A DNA stretch of 64,000 bases from Amphirosellinia nigrospora. Its lineage: Eukaryota; Ascomycota; Sordariomycetes; Xylariales; Xylariaceae. Location of the stretch: the NCBI GenBank assembly GCA_004123355.1, contig SCHM01000004.1, positions 3,504,316-3,568,315 of the forward strand, read 5' to 3'. Made by a program: the position numbers and the translations under genes. The notes below the pieces were generated by a model, which saw nothing but the letters and a program-made list of their open reading frames with translations, had not been told where the DNA came from and searched no databases. Positions 1-11,450 of the stretch are shown here, piece after piece (the first letter of the stretch is position 1; every line of letters begins with the position of its first letter).

Positions 1-1081
1 AATAGCGGAACTATGGAAGCCTTCTCATCTTCTGGTGTAACCTGATGGGCCACGAATTAAAGAAATGGTAATATGTGATAAAGCCTTGCGCTCGGGGCGT
101 TTCGTATTCAACTGATAATTCTTTTGGGATCTCAAGGGTTTCCGGGCTTCCTTATTTTTCTCTCTATAATGTGGCATCGCCCTTGTCTATTTATAAAAGC
201 TCCCGAAGCATACGATCTACCCTCATTTCGGCTGGCGCTCTGCCTCTAAGCCCTCTCTACAGAAGTCTTTTGTCTCGTGGCTTATTATAGCCAATAGCCC
301 CCTTATCTCTAGCTGTGTGTCTTAGCCTCGGAGGGGTTTGGCCCCTCACGACTCTGTCCGACTTCGTGGCGTACCTGTATGGCATGAAAACTTGCTTAGA
401 AGTGCGTATAGCATATCCAGTCGTATACTCCTACCTACTCGTCGTCAATTTATATGCAAGTAGGCCCACCTACATTAGCCAAGTCTAGCCAAAGTAGGCA
501 TCCCGGTGTAGAGCTGGCTCGATGACAAATTGGGATACTGGATAGAGTTATGAGTTCGGACTAGAGATTAATGATGATGGCGTAGAGGCGAGAAAGCACG
601 GCGAAAATCGCCATTAGGAGCTGAAATTACTATTAATAGGATCGATCACGACCTTTTACTAGATGTCTACTTAACCCCCTATAGGCTACGTTAGTCTGAC
701 TTTGGTTTTAGTATAGAAAGGTACAGGTAGAGTAAAACAGGAAAACGTTTGCTGTTACTGTGTGCTTGTGTTGTTTCGATTATTTCATGTTAATGGTAGG
801 TACCTATACCTAAACTCCATCTATTCCTCTATCCCCACACGCATATCCTCCCTGGAGTGGGCTTCGACAACCGCCTCCTTGATTTGTGAAGTTTCAAATG
901 TGAATCGCGACTTTGAAATACAAAGCTAAAATAGGAGGTATGTGAAAAGAGGGAGTTCCCCGCCACCTGTGATCAATTGTCCGAGATTTAAATTATTCTT
1001 CTACGCAGGTTTTCTCGTGGCCTGCGTCATAATCCTGTTTGCTAGTTTCGTTCGCCCTGCGTATCAAATCGCCTTTAACTA
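1..1081. other. Window edge, no gene recognised
   Basis: No reading frame longer than about 70 codons with protein-like composition is seen here. The first 700 bases carry many stop codons in all frames and a short inverted pair around 333-350 (GAGGGG/CCCCTC). A TAGGTACCTA-type word lies near 796-812. A degenerate repeat is possible but I could not support a family. Confidence 0.4.
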
Positions 1082-1830
1082 TTAGGGTAATGACTGAACA
1101 CAGTAAAATGGCAACGGTGAGCCGATGGTTAGAGATAGACGGAATGGGGAATAAGCGAAGCAAACATGACGAAACGTGTACACGCCAGCCGTGGACCGAG
1201 CTTGATTCCAGGTGAATAAAAGGTGCCCAAGAATACACCCTGGAAAGGAGAGTATGATGGTGTTTACCTCATACTGCTCGACGGAAACGCAGAACCTTGA
1301 GAAGAGGGGGATGCGGGCGATGCTGTCGCCCAAGGCTGGTGAGAGTATTGATCCAAGCGCCGATTTGCTGCTTCTTGTCTCTCTTCTGTTCCTCTCTTTG
1401 CCGTGCCTGTTTCTCCCTATCTTCCGCTCGAGCTGCGCTGACACACGGCGTGCGTTCTCAACTAACTCTGCTGTCGTAGGTTCTCTCCTTGCGTTGTGCG
1501 ACGGCGTTCCAGCTGTTGCCGAAGACCGGCGCATTCGGCCATTTTGCGGGACGTATACGCGGTCCGGGCGCGATAGCGCACTCTCGAGTGAATGGCGGCC
1601 TGCTGGGGAGCTAAGGGCGGTGAATGGCCGTGTCAACTCTTCGAGTTGAGCCACAGCTTCGCGAGCGATCGATGCAAGGCGGGCTGCCTCTTCAAGAGCT
1701 TCGGTGGACGGGGTGTTCGCCTGAAGGTTAGAGGTTGAGAACGCGATTCAGGGTTGGATGGTGTGTGCGGGGAGGCGATAGGCTCTGGCGCTCGGAGGGA
1801 GTGATCGTCAGTGCGTATGAGAGCCGACAA
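1082..1830 (-). CDS. Hypothetical protein or C-terminal tail of the upstream MFS gene
   Basis: I do not recognise this protein. Two overlapping minus-strand frames (1633-1830 and 1082-1654) have protein-like composition: a Pro/Ser-rich start followed by a charged stretch beginning ANTPSTEALEEAARLAS, read just upstream of AQLEELTRPF, and then an Arg/Lys-rich segment (ERKIGRNRHGKERNRRE). They join only if a base is missing near 1725. The segment immediately follows the hydrophilic tail of the MFS gene on the same strand, whose frame ends at 1728, so it could be one continuous C-terminal extension or a separate short gene. The last about 60 codons (below 1270) lose protein character. Low confidence that this is an independent gene. 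Confidence 0.3.
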
Positions 1831-3954
1831 TGCTCACAGTGTTCACAGGCTGGCCTCGGAAATGGCGATGTACGGACTTCTTCAGTGTTGTCTGTAGTCT
1901 CATCTACAGCGTCGCTTGCCCCTGCCTCCTCATGTCTCCTATTGAGAGTTGAGTGGTTGTCAGAAGAGAGTTTGGGAGACGGGTCTATAAACGGGCCTGG
2001 CAATTCTTCACTTCCTATATCATTGGGGGACTGGGCTTTTGCATCTGCTGGCTTTGGCAGATTACCCCTTGGTGGTCCAGTTTTCTTGACATTCTTCCAT
2101 TCCATGAAGAGCGCTGCTGCGACTGCCACAGTGCCACGCCCATAGCACATCTAAATATTCCAGACACAGCCCGGTTGTAAACTGCTCTCACAGTGTGCCG
2201 GTATTGTGGTGCCACGGATGTTAACAATTCCGTAGCACCTTCGTTCGTAATTTGATTTGCCGAAAGGCCAGGAATGTGGAGATGAGAGACCAGATAGGTG
2301 CTCAGAAGATTTTGCCGACAGAGGTGAATATCCACCCCAACTGCTGGGCGAAAAACATGATTGCGATGCCTATGGGAACGTCAGGTGTTGGCAGGACAGC
2401 CTGAGCAGCAAGACTTGATGCCTGTAAGCCGAGTCCCAACCCAAATCCAGCAATGACCTGGAAACCAATCCAGTGGGACATTGGTGTGTTCACTTTGAAC
2501 GTGCTCATGAGCCCTTGTCCAGTGGCTAGAAGGCTCGGCGAAGCGATCATTCCTGGTACATAATAACCGACTTTTTGCGTAAATATACCTGACAGGGTAC
2601 TCGCTACTACTAGGCTGAGGACAAAGGTAGCGTGTTAATTCCTGATTGCGTGGCAGTTGCGCCTTTAACAACTTGAACTAATTCAATCTAAAGTTAGCTT
2701 GTTCTACCATGTGATAGTCAACAGAAAGTTGGGGCGAGAGGGAGCAGAGTATATGTCTCAGACGCGATCTCCAGAATGCTTACACCATAGTGGCAGGTAA
2801 TAGATGACCATCAAAAACGACCCCGCAAGGGCAAACATGAAAATAGTAGCAGCCAGAATGCTACGCCTACGGATTATTCTCACAGGGACTGTGGCGGTCT
2901 TTGGCAAGAATACCTGGACAGCAATGAAAGCAATCAAAAGTATTCCAAACAGGCCAAAGAGTACGATAATTCTCCAATTGCTCCACGCGTAAGTTGAGCC
3001 TCCCATTGTAGTGCAATGAGAAGACTGACGATGCTAGGGACGAAGAACAAGGTTCCCAAGGGGTCGAGGCGTCGGACTTGCTCCCATATGGTGGCCGGTG
3101 GATGTGGATATCTGGAGGGCTTTAGGACGAAGGCAATACATACAACGCGACAGCCCCGATGGGGAGGTTTATATAAAAGCACACCTTGTATTGAACTGTT
3201 AGCCGTTTGATCTTGGGCACAATGAAAAGTGGTATTCACCTCCACGTCACCGCATCGGTCAAAGCGCCACCACGAGCGGACCAAGAACGGATGCGAGTCC
3301 AAACACTGTGCCAAAAAGGCCTTGGAACATAGGTCGTTTTCGAAGGGCACCATGGTGATCATAATGATGGTCACGCCCGAGAAGATGCCAGCGCCACCTA
3401 GGCCCGCGATAGCACGGCCAACAATGAAGACGATAGAGTTTGGAGCCGCTCCACATATAACGGATCGACCTCGAAGACGATGACAGTTACTATGAAGGTC
3501 CTAGTAGGTAGTTAGAAGTCATATATACACAAGACTGCATCTATGAGGTGCTACAACATACGTCTTGATCTCGTAAAATCTATAGACTCGGCCAAATAAC
3601 AGCTGCGACGCAGCAGTGGTAAGCTGATATGAGGATCCATACCAGCCAATGTCTCCTAGGCTGTGGAATTCCTGCGTGATTTGCGGTGTAGCAGTGCCGA
3701 TGATGGTTCTGTCGAGAGCCACAAGAAATAAGCCTAGGAAAATGCTTATAATCACGGACCAAAACTTCCAACTCTTGGGTTGAAATCGTGTTTCAGAATT
3801 ATCGTCAATCAGGTATGCTCGTTAGACCAGAAGGTTGCGCCGTCGCCGAAGCTGTCCTATCTGTCTTTTCTATATCTTGAGCAGCCATAATCGATGCGGA
3901 TGGTCCTGCAACTTTTATTGTCGTCCCATAGTTTTCCTGGTGGGAGTCGGCCAT
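1728..3954 (-). CDS. MFS efflux transporter (DHA14-like), frame-interrupted
   Basis: Major facilitator superfamily transporter of the 14-TM toxin/drug efflux type at the plasma membrane. The likely start is at 3954 ([10 protein letters not shown]). TM1 contains the family signature [14 protein letters not shown] (about 3700), followed by a [15 protein letters not shown] stretch near 3270 (the GPxxGG region of TM5) and the [21 protein letters not shown] segment near 3010-3060. Then come [19 protein letters not shown] near 2790 and the late pair [15 protein letters not shown] and [15 protein letters not shown] near 2330-2480. The C-terminal part [15 protein letters not shown] plus [10 protein letters not shown] matches the usual end of these pumps. 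The coding sequence is split by several introns and by at least three frame changes (near 3810, 3256 and 3005). At 3005 one G is missing between ALQW and [10 protein letters not shown]. It could be a pseudogene, but nearby essential genes show the same kind of break. The substrate is unknown. It lies next to a TF, oxygenase and P450. Confidence 0.75.
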
Positions 3955-5964
3955 AGTGAATTCAGAGAAAAACAGGATTTAAGGAGGAGGAGGAGGGGGG
4001 GTTGAGCAGGGAGCGCAGAGGCAGCATAGCAAACATGCAGTAGGATGCAGTAGATATCTCCCAGCTAGCTTTCCATTTCTTGGTGCTACCCAAGGGCTCG
4101 GTAACGGTTTTGATGTATTATCCGCCGCCACAAGAGAATAAAGTAACAGGATCGACCAAGGCTCGGACTATCGAATCTCAACCTCCAGAACACTGGACCA
4201 AGCGACAATCATGTGTGCTGAGTCCTGGACGTATAAGAGGTAGGCGGGTAGACAAAGGTCCGCCTACCGCTTGTTCGTCTTCGAAACTTGGAGTCATTCT
4301 TCTAGAAATAGATGCCTACGCTATCATTGGGTTGTTGCACAGCTATGCGGTGTACACGTGCTTGAGGGAGGCGTTGGTTGAAGGTTGGGGAAGCTCCGGG
4401 CATATGGGGCATATGTGCGCTTAGTTTAACGGCTTGCAAGGCAGGCTGCTCATCCATTCCGAATTGATACGAATTATTATCAATGTAATGATCGCTTAAC
4501 ACACTCACCTCAACTCTACACTATCCTATCTGGTCAAGCGAAATAGACAACATCCCGCGGGATGAATCAAAGAAAAAAATTAAGCTTCTTGAACAGTCGT
4601 CCGCTTTGTTTATTGGGAGGTAGGCGCTATAATCCATCTGGGTACCGAGAGGCACAGCAGCTAGACTAGTGCACGGCAGTAGTGTATTTAGTAGTTGCCA
4701 AGACATAGTACGCCGTGGCAGTAGCCGTGGTATCGGAGAGCTGAATAAAGATAGGGCCAATCGGATATCCCTCATGACCTCGGTCCCGAGACAAGTCACG
4801 CTGCCCCGATGGACCCCTGACCCTCGACTTGAAACAAGAAACAGCAGGTTAGCAGTAATGTCGGCGGTCGGTGATATGCTCTAACGGCCATTGATAGTCC
4901 CTGTAATAGTCACCATAGTGATCGGTGATTTTAAGTTGCGACATGCGATGGTACTCCCAAGGACATGCCTTTTGTTACAAGTTTAGGTATTGAGTAGTGG
5001 ATTACTCTAAAGCGCTGACTTGGACACACATCAGCCTCAAATCAAGACCAACTAAACGAAAGAGCTATGGTGGGTACCTAAGGTACCTACCTGCATGCAC
5101 CTCGATTCCTACTGCCGTACCTAACCTCACATCTACTGTGTACAAGCCTAGGGTGGGTAGGTATGTCCATGTATCGCCATCTCTACTACCAGGTACCAGT
5201 AGTTACTGTACCACAGAAATACCAATTACTCGCATCCCTTTTTAGCTTTCCTCTCATCTACAGGCTGCAGTGCTTACTACCTGATTTTCTCCATTCTCTC
5301 TCCTTTCTTGCTATGTTGTCGTCCTTTTCCTGGTCTTTGTCCTTGTCCGTGTCCAGTCCATCCCACTTCTTACTGCTTATCCATCTATACGTACCCAGGT
5401 ATATGCGGTATATGCCACGGTCGAAGCCGACGCTACTTCCCGGCTATTATCGCTAGTTCCATCATAAGATTGGGATTAAGCTGTTACAGGCCTTGCCTGA
5501 GGTTGCAGCGCGCGGCCGTGCGTGGTGCGTGACAAGTGACAGACGGACAACAGACAGGCAGACGGGCAGGATCCTCCATCTAGTCGGTCCCGAAACCCCG
5601 CACTCGAGAGACACGCCCCTTACCGATGATACCAATGGAAGCCTCGACGAAGCAATCGTCTCATGTACTAGCCCAGAGATAGGCCGGCCCTGTTCAATCG
5701 TGCCTACCCGACATCGATCTCTCTTATCATGACTAGCAGCAGTGCCCAGTGCAGGACTCGCAGGACTCGCAGGTCTCCGCCGGTTCGTTTAAGCTCTATC
5801 CGCGCTGCATTAGCCGTTGAAGGTTGCCTGTACTGTATGCGCTTGCGCTAAACCGTAACGCGCGCCCACACCCAAATCCCCCGTCCGGTCTAGTCCTCTC
5901 CCTCACTCTCGCCCTTCTTGTCTGTGCTCTCCGACTCGGGACCGACTGAGTTGAGGAGAAGAGG
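3955..5964. other. Intergenic between divergent MFS and TF genes
   Basis: About 2 kb without a supported gene. It holds a purine-rich run (GGAGGAGGAGG, 3982-3998), TACCTAAGGTACCTACC words near 5075-5095 and a C/T-rich stretch 5270-5480 that looks like a fungal core promoter or 5' leader of the transcription-factor gene. A direct repeat AGGACTCGC occurs at 5752-5771. Short open frames here look like chance. Confidence 0.45.
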
Positions 5965-8462
5965 ATGCCTGCCACCCCAGAGTCTCATCACTCCGGCGAT
6001 GGCAGCTCTATCTACAACCAATCCACTCCGATCGGCGCGTCGGTTGCCAACACCCCACCAGATCCGGACTCCTCTATTGTCAAGGTTACCCGCGGTCACA
6101 GCTGCGTCCTCTGCCAGCAGCGCAAGGTGCGATGCGACAAGAAGAAGCCATGTTCCAATTGCGTCAAGGCCGGCGTCGACTGTCGCGTTGTGCCACCCCA
6201 GCCACCGAGGCGGAGGAAGAAGCGCATCCCAGAGCGCGACCTCGTTGACCGCCTCAGGAAGTACGAAGCCTTGCTGTCTCAAAACGGCATCGAGTTCGAG
6301 TCGCTTGGCCCAGACATAAAGATCACCGATCCCGGCACTGTCGAGGAGGGCGACGAACTCGACCCTGACTTCACCAGACAGAGAGCGAAAGGGTCGCCTG
6401 CCGGTCCAGATTCAGAAGTCATCTCCTCTGCTGGTGAGAACCTTCACAGACCACGGTGAGTGGTGTCTCGGATTACCCCAAACTTGAGTGGCTTGATGTT
6501 TCAAGTGCTAAATGAGACATTTCGACAGCACATTTAGATGGTTCCCCTTTCAGAAAGAGGTGCGTCGGTTTGTTTGATCCTTTGGTAATGCTTACCCTAA
6601 TCCGAGTCTAGTTTCGAGCGCCCACCGACCCAATCCCGGATTCTTCTGAGGAGGAAGACGTCGGGTCAACCATCAATCACGCCTACGATCAAATGTTCGG
6701 TAACGCTGATGGCTTCCCCTTTGCCATCGGCGGCGAACCTCGGAGCGTTACCGAGTTACATCCGTCAGGTGTCCAAATCTTTCAACTATGGCAGATTTAT
6801 CTAGACAATGTTAACCCTCTCCTTAAACTAACGCACACACCTACCTTGCAAGTCCAGATCATTGAGGCTTCGACAAACCTCACGAAGGTATCTAAAAGCT
6901 TAGAAGCCCTGATGTTTGCTATCTATCTTATGGCGATCACCAGTCTTACCGACGACGAAGTGGACCAGACATTCAACGAGTCAAAATCAAACTTGTTGAT
7001 GAAATATCAACATGGCACACAACAAGCTTTGTTTAATGCAGGATTCATGCGTATGCCAGATTTGACAATACTACAAGCCTACTTATTATACTGTGTATGG
7101 CGCCCTCCCTCAGTATTCGATATTCTTCTAATCCTAACCAGTACCAGATTGGCGTCAGATTTAATACAGATCCCAGGTCCTTGTTTTGTTTAACAGGCAT
7201 GGGTGTCCGTCTAGCCCAACGTCTTGGTCTCCAACGAGATGGCGCAGAATTTGGGTTTTCCCCTTTTGAAGTAGAAGAGAGGCGGAGGCTATGGTGGAAC
7301 TTGGCTGGCTTTGACCGACGCATAGGAGAAATGTGTGGGTCGACCATCACCGCCATCTCGACGGGTGGCAATTGCAAGTTGCCACTGAATATGAACGACG
7401 CCGACTTACATCCTCATGCTAAAGATTCCCTGCTCCTCACACTGGTGCCACCGAGATGATATTGCTCTTACGAGGCTTGAGTTCGCTAAAGCACCAGGCA
7501 ACGATAAGATGAAGGCTCAACTGTCTGCCGCCAATCCACAAGCAGTCACAAATCTAGCTGACCACCGCCTCTCGGGCTACTTTGACCAATTCGCACACTA
7601 CATGGAGGAAACGTACTTAAAATTCTGCGACCCAAAGATACCCATTCACTATATGACGCTCCTCATGACACGAGGCAATATTTGCAAGCTGAAAGTCTAC
7701 TCTGGTTTTCCGAGTTGCGATAACTGCTCCTTCCCCCTTGCCGGCGGCTGACAGTGAGGCTCTCCTAATTGAGGCCATACGGATGCTCGAGTATGATAGC
7801 ATGATGCAAGCTCATGAAAGACTGAAAGGCTTTCTGTGGTACACAAGAATGTATTTCCCATTTCCCGCATATGTCTGTCTTTTAACCGAGCTCCGTCACC
7901 GTACGACGGGTGATCTATGCGAACGCGCTTGGGAAACAATATTCGAGCATGCTGATAGGAGGAAAATGATACTACTACAACACGCACCCCCTTACACCTC
8001 GCCTTCAGTGCACTGTTCGTGAAGGCCTGGGATGCCAGAGAAGCGGCCGAAGCCGCAAACGGCCGCACTCTAGCCCCGCCAAGACTTATTACAGTCATGA
8101 GACAAATCGATGCTCAGAAGCCGAAGAAGCCCAAAGACAAAACACCGCTGCCAACACCATCTCCAAAGATGCCAGTAGCCAGTGCCGGATTTGTTTCAGC
8201 GCCCGCATCGTCATCTGCACCAGCAACAAACGCTGTGCCCAATACAACAATGTATCATCCTGCTGACGTGTTCAACATGCAGCCTGCTGATATCAACAGG
8301 CAGTTTTCTATGGTATTTCCTGATGTAAATTTTGGCGGGGAGATGGACTGGAACTACCTTGTTCAAGAGTATGGTGGGTTTAATCCTCACCAGGGTATGC
8401 ACAGCTTTGGCATGCCGCCAGTCATGCAACAGGATCCTACACAAGCCGCGTCTTGGCACTGA
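5965..8462 (+). CDS. Zn2Cys6 fungal transcription factor
   Basis: Nuclear DNA-binding regulator. The start at 5965 gives a canonical binuclear zinc cluster, CX2CX6CX5CX2CX6C at residues 47-73 (CVLCQQRKVRC...CSNC...C), followed by a basic linker PPRRRKKR and a short coiled segment DLVDRLRKYEALL. A fungal_trans middle homology region follows (QIFQLWQIYLDNVNPLLKLT, then TGMGVRLAQRLGLQRDG). Exons are 5965-6455, 6529-6559, 6612-7094 and 7148 onward. Introns 1-3 have GT..AG ends and the third ends CTAACCAGTACCAG. Exons 1-3 are cleanly in frame. The last exon needs about four single-base corrections (near 7428, 7452, 7735 and 7955). The C-terminus is Met/Pro/Gln-rich and is probably an activation region. 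Its position between an MFS pump and an oxygenase suggests a pathway regulator, but that is inference; the long conserved-looking C-terminus also fits a global regulator. Confidence 0.88.
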
Positions 8463-9207
8463 ATGTATATATATGTCAAACCGAACTACCACTGTACAAT
8501 GAGATGACAAGAGGTCGCTCGATGGATATACTTTTTAAGATATTATATATTTAACGATATTCATAATAGGATACCTGGTTACATTTTGCCCATCCTAGCC
8601 CAAGGTGCTAATGAGAATGAGAGTCTGATTGCCTCTTCCGATAGGGGCCTTCATAGTAAAAACCAGAATGAGAGAAAAAAAGAGAAAAGAAGTGCCTTGC
8701 TGCCTTTCTGAGACATAATAGTACATAATGCAACTATCTATTTCCCACTTCATCGTAATGAATCCAATTTAGGGTTAAATTCTCAACAACTCGTACACCT
8801 TACTAAAGTCATAACAGACATAATTTTATGGTTGACATTGACCCGCAAGTTTCTTGGCGCTGAAGCTGTGCGCTCTCTTAACCAGACATTCAATCTTCCA
8901 TATACCTACATACTACTCATACTGTTAAAGAAATGAATGAGCTGCTAATTCAAAAAGTTGCTCTCTTGATGATCTCACTTTATGACCATTCCGTTTCGAT
9001 CTCCAAACTAGTGTTCCTTCATGGTGGCCAGGAGGGGAAATTTGTACTAGGCCACAGGGCGGTCGACATTTTGAGTGATTCAATGAAACCTTGTCGCTTG
9101 TGATTAAGCGGTGAATCTTCGCCTCTATGAATGATTACTCCCACCTAAGGTCCTGACTGGTATTGGCCTGGTATTTAGTGTTATCGCACAAGTGATTAGA
9201 TCCCTCA
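8463..9207. other. Intergenic, TF 3' end and oxygenase promoter
   Basis: No gene seen. It holds the AT-rich 3' flank of the transcription-factor gene, with TATATATATG shortly after the stop codon, and the upstream region of the oxygenase. No clear operator or repeat was noticed. Confidence 0.4.
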
Positions 9208-10262
9208 ATGGCCACCGCCAGCGTCGACATGGTTCAAATTCCCGGGGTCACTAACCCCACAACCCAGCTACGGCTCTCCTCAGGCAACGGACCGGTGTCT
9301 AGAACTGTGGTGAAGACGCCTCTACGCGATGCACTCCCGTCCGAGATTCCCGTCATCGACGTCTCCGGCATTTTTAGTGATTCCAAGGATGCTCGGGTGA
9401 GCGTGGCCCGGCAGATCCGAGACGCCGCCACCAACAACGGGTTCTTCTACATCAAGAACCACGGCATCCGCTGGACGTCCCGGAGGCGGCCTGCGCGAAA
9501 CTCCTCGAGTTCTTCCGGCAGCCGCGAGAGATCAAGGAGCGCGCCAGCATCAGCCGGTCCAAATACTTCAACGGCTACAAGTCGCCGAAGTCGCAGCGCA
9601 TCAACCCGTTCGAGTCGGTCGACGTGCGCGAGACCTTCTCCTGGACCTACGACCCACGATACGACCCGTTCCCGACCCGGACGCCATCCCACCCACGTGG
9701 CCCGGTACCTGAGATACGAAGACTTCTACTGGACGCCACCGCCAACCTGCCGGGCTTCAAGGACGCCGTCGTGCACTACTGGCGCTCATGTCTCGCCGTG
9801 GCGCGGGCTCTCGTGCGGTCCTTCGCGCTGTCGCTTGACCTGCCCGAAGACTTCTTTGCCGACAAGTTCACGCACCCGGACGCCGCGCTCGCATTGAACT
9901 ACTACCCGCCGCTAGCTGCCCCGGCACAAGCCTCGGCAGAGCAGGGGGAGGCGGAAGTCTCCATCGGCTCGCACACAGATTTCCAACTCTTCACGATCCT
10001 GTGGCAGGACGACAATGGGGGCCTCCAGGTGCTGAACCGCCAGGGCCAGTGGATCAACGCGAAGCCCATCCCCGGGACCTTCGTCGTCAACATCGCGGAT
10101 TACATGCAGCGCATCACCAACGACCGCTACGTGAGCACCGTGCACCGCGCCCAGAACTACAGCGGGAAAGAGAGGATCAGCATGCCCTTCTTCTTCGGAT
10201 TCAACCTCAATGAGAGCTGTGGCGTGCTCGATAGCTGCGTTGCCGAGGGGGGGAAGAAGTAG
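9208..10262 (+). CDS. 2-oxoglutarate/Fe(II)-dependent oxygenase (IPNS-like)
   Basis: Non-haem iron dioxygenase of the isopenicillin-N-synthase/gibberellin-oxidase superfamily. The N-terminal DIOX_N segment is visible (SEIPVIDVSGIFSD, then NNGFFYIKNHGI). The C-terminal jelly roll has the iron ligands H and D in SHTDFQLFT and the distal H in STVHRAQNY, and the 2-oxoglutarate-binding Arg is probably in GKERISMPFFF. A single exon of about 350 residues is normal for the family. The frame is broken about four times by apparent missing bases, all beside C or G runs: near 9468 (ATCCGCTGG, expected ATCCCGCTGG), near 9672, near 9692 and near 9732 (TGGAC, expected TGGGAC). The GC content is higher than its surroundings. 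The reaction is unknown; it is likely a tailoring oxidation, given the P450 and MFS neighbours. Reads on the opposite strand from the P450. Confidence 0.88.
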
Positions 10263-10768
10263 TGGCGAGATTAGTTGTGAAGAGTGGGTTCAGAGACGAG
10301 CGAGAGCTATGCATAGAGAGGGTGAATCCTCAGTCAAATGAGCGGCACAGCTATGTATAGATAGCAAATTTAAATCGCTAGTGCGCTAGACTGGCGATAT
10401 TCATTTTAAATATTTCATTGAGCAAAACCTAGATGTCAAATGAACATTTGTACGCAGCCTGTTTGAGTATATGAGTAAGACGATAACATCCGCTGATATT
10501 AGCGATCGATCACACGCCCTCCTTTTTTTTAAGGCTCGCATATATGAGAACACAATGCTTCATCCCCTGAACATCGTATATATATGCATATTCTGCTAAT
10601 TCTGTTGTTTGATTTAATAGAACGCAACATTTCAATGCCATTAGGAAGGCTATAAAGAAGGGACTAATGCAATAAGAACCAATACTTCAGAAGCAAAGAA
10701 AAAAAAACCACTAACATAAAGTTTACAGATTATATATACTATATGATTTAGATGCAAAAGAGAAATTT
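10263..10768. other. AT-rich intergenic
   Basis: AT-rich spacer between the oxygenase and the tRNA gene. It contains the downstream flank of the tRNA, where a TTTT run lies a few bases past the 3' end on the minus strand and would serve as a Pol III terminator. No gene seen. Confidence 0.4.
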
Positions 10769-10860
10769 CGACTAGGGCCTGATTCGAACAGACGCTCCCG
10801 AAGGAAGTAGATAGCACGTTGCATTCGAGTCTACCGCATTAACCACTCTGCCACCTAGCC
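10769..10860 (-). tRNA. tRNA-Ser(CGA) with an 11-nt intron
   Basis: On the minus strand the sequence folds as a class II tRNA. The acceptor stem GGCTAGG pairs with CCTAGTC (one G-T pair) and the discriminator base is G, as usual for serine. The D-arm begins GCAGAGTGGTTAATGC (A box), and the T arm is GTCTG-TTCGAAT-CAGGC (B box GTTCGAATC). A long variable arm (TTCC/GGGA) supports serine. The anticodon stem is GTAGA/TCTAC with loop CTCGAA-A, anticodon CGA at 10825-10827. An 11-nt intron (10813-10823) sits one base 3' of the anticodon, the canonical eukaryotic position. Yeast tRNA-Ser(CGA) has an intron at the same place. It decodes UCG. Confidence 0.93.
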
Positions 10861-11450
10861 AATCATTATAATAGGATTTTCTTATTTTACCGTTCTATGC
10901 CTTCGAAATTATACCATCCTTATATGAAAATTTAACACATTTCATGTTTGTAAGTCCTCGACTATACCCATTGCCCGCCTTCTACAGGCGCTTCCCTTCC
11001 TGTTTGTTCACCCGGGCAAGGGAGGGGGTGGCGAGCTGGGCCTAGGTAGCGGAAAATCGACGGGGCTTATATACCTCTGTAGCTTGTATCGACAATAAGG
11101 AGTGGACGTCGCAACGTGATATAGAAATATTCACTTTGATACAACTATTAAGCGATCAGAAAGACAAACCGCCGCTAGTCTTACAGCACCTCATCGAGTT
11201 ATCAATTACTGACCTGGGCGACGACTTATACTGTTGCTTAGTTTGTCCCTGATACACTCCCTCCTTCAAAGTTGGTGAACCAAAGTCCAACTCCTAGGAC
11301 TTGTACTACAACGCGCCACAGCCCGTGATGAAGTGTTAGTACCCAGTGCAAACCGTGCTAATACAGAGAATACCTCCTTTCCTACGTACTCGCAAAAGCC
11401 ATACTAGAACTGCCAGCAATTGGGGTTGTGCCGGTAGTCAATGACCAACC
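10861..11450. other. Intergenic upstream of tRNA and downstream of P450
   Basis: No gene seen. It contains the 5' flank of the tRNA gene and the 3' flank of the P450. A GC-richer patch with the run GGGCAAGGGAGGGGGTGG occurs near 11014-11031. Confidence 0.4.

Noticed and set aside
1212-1649. Plus-strand open frame of 145 codons
   Set aside because: It mirrors the minus-strand hypothetical frame in a GC-rich stretch. Its composition is Leu/Ser/Arg-rich without any motif.
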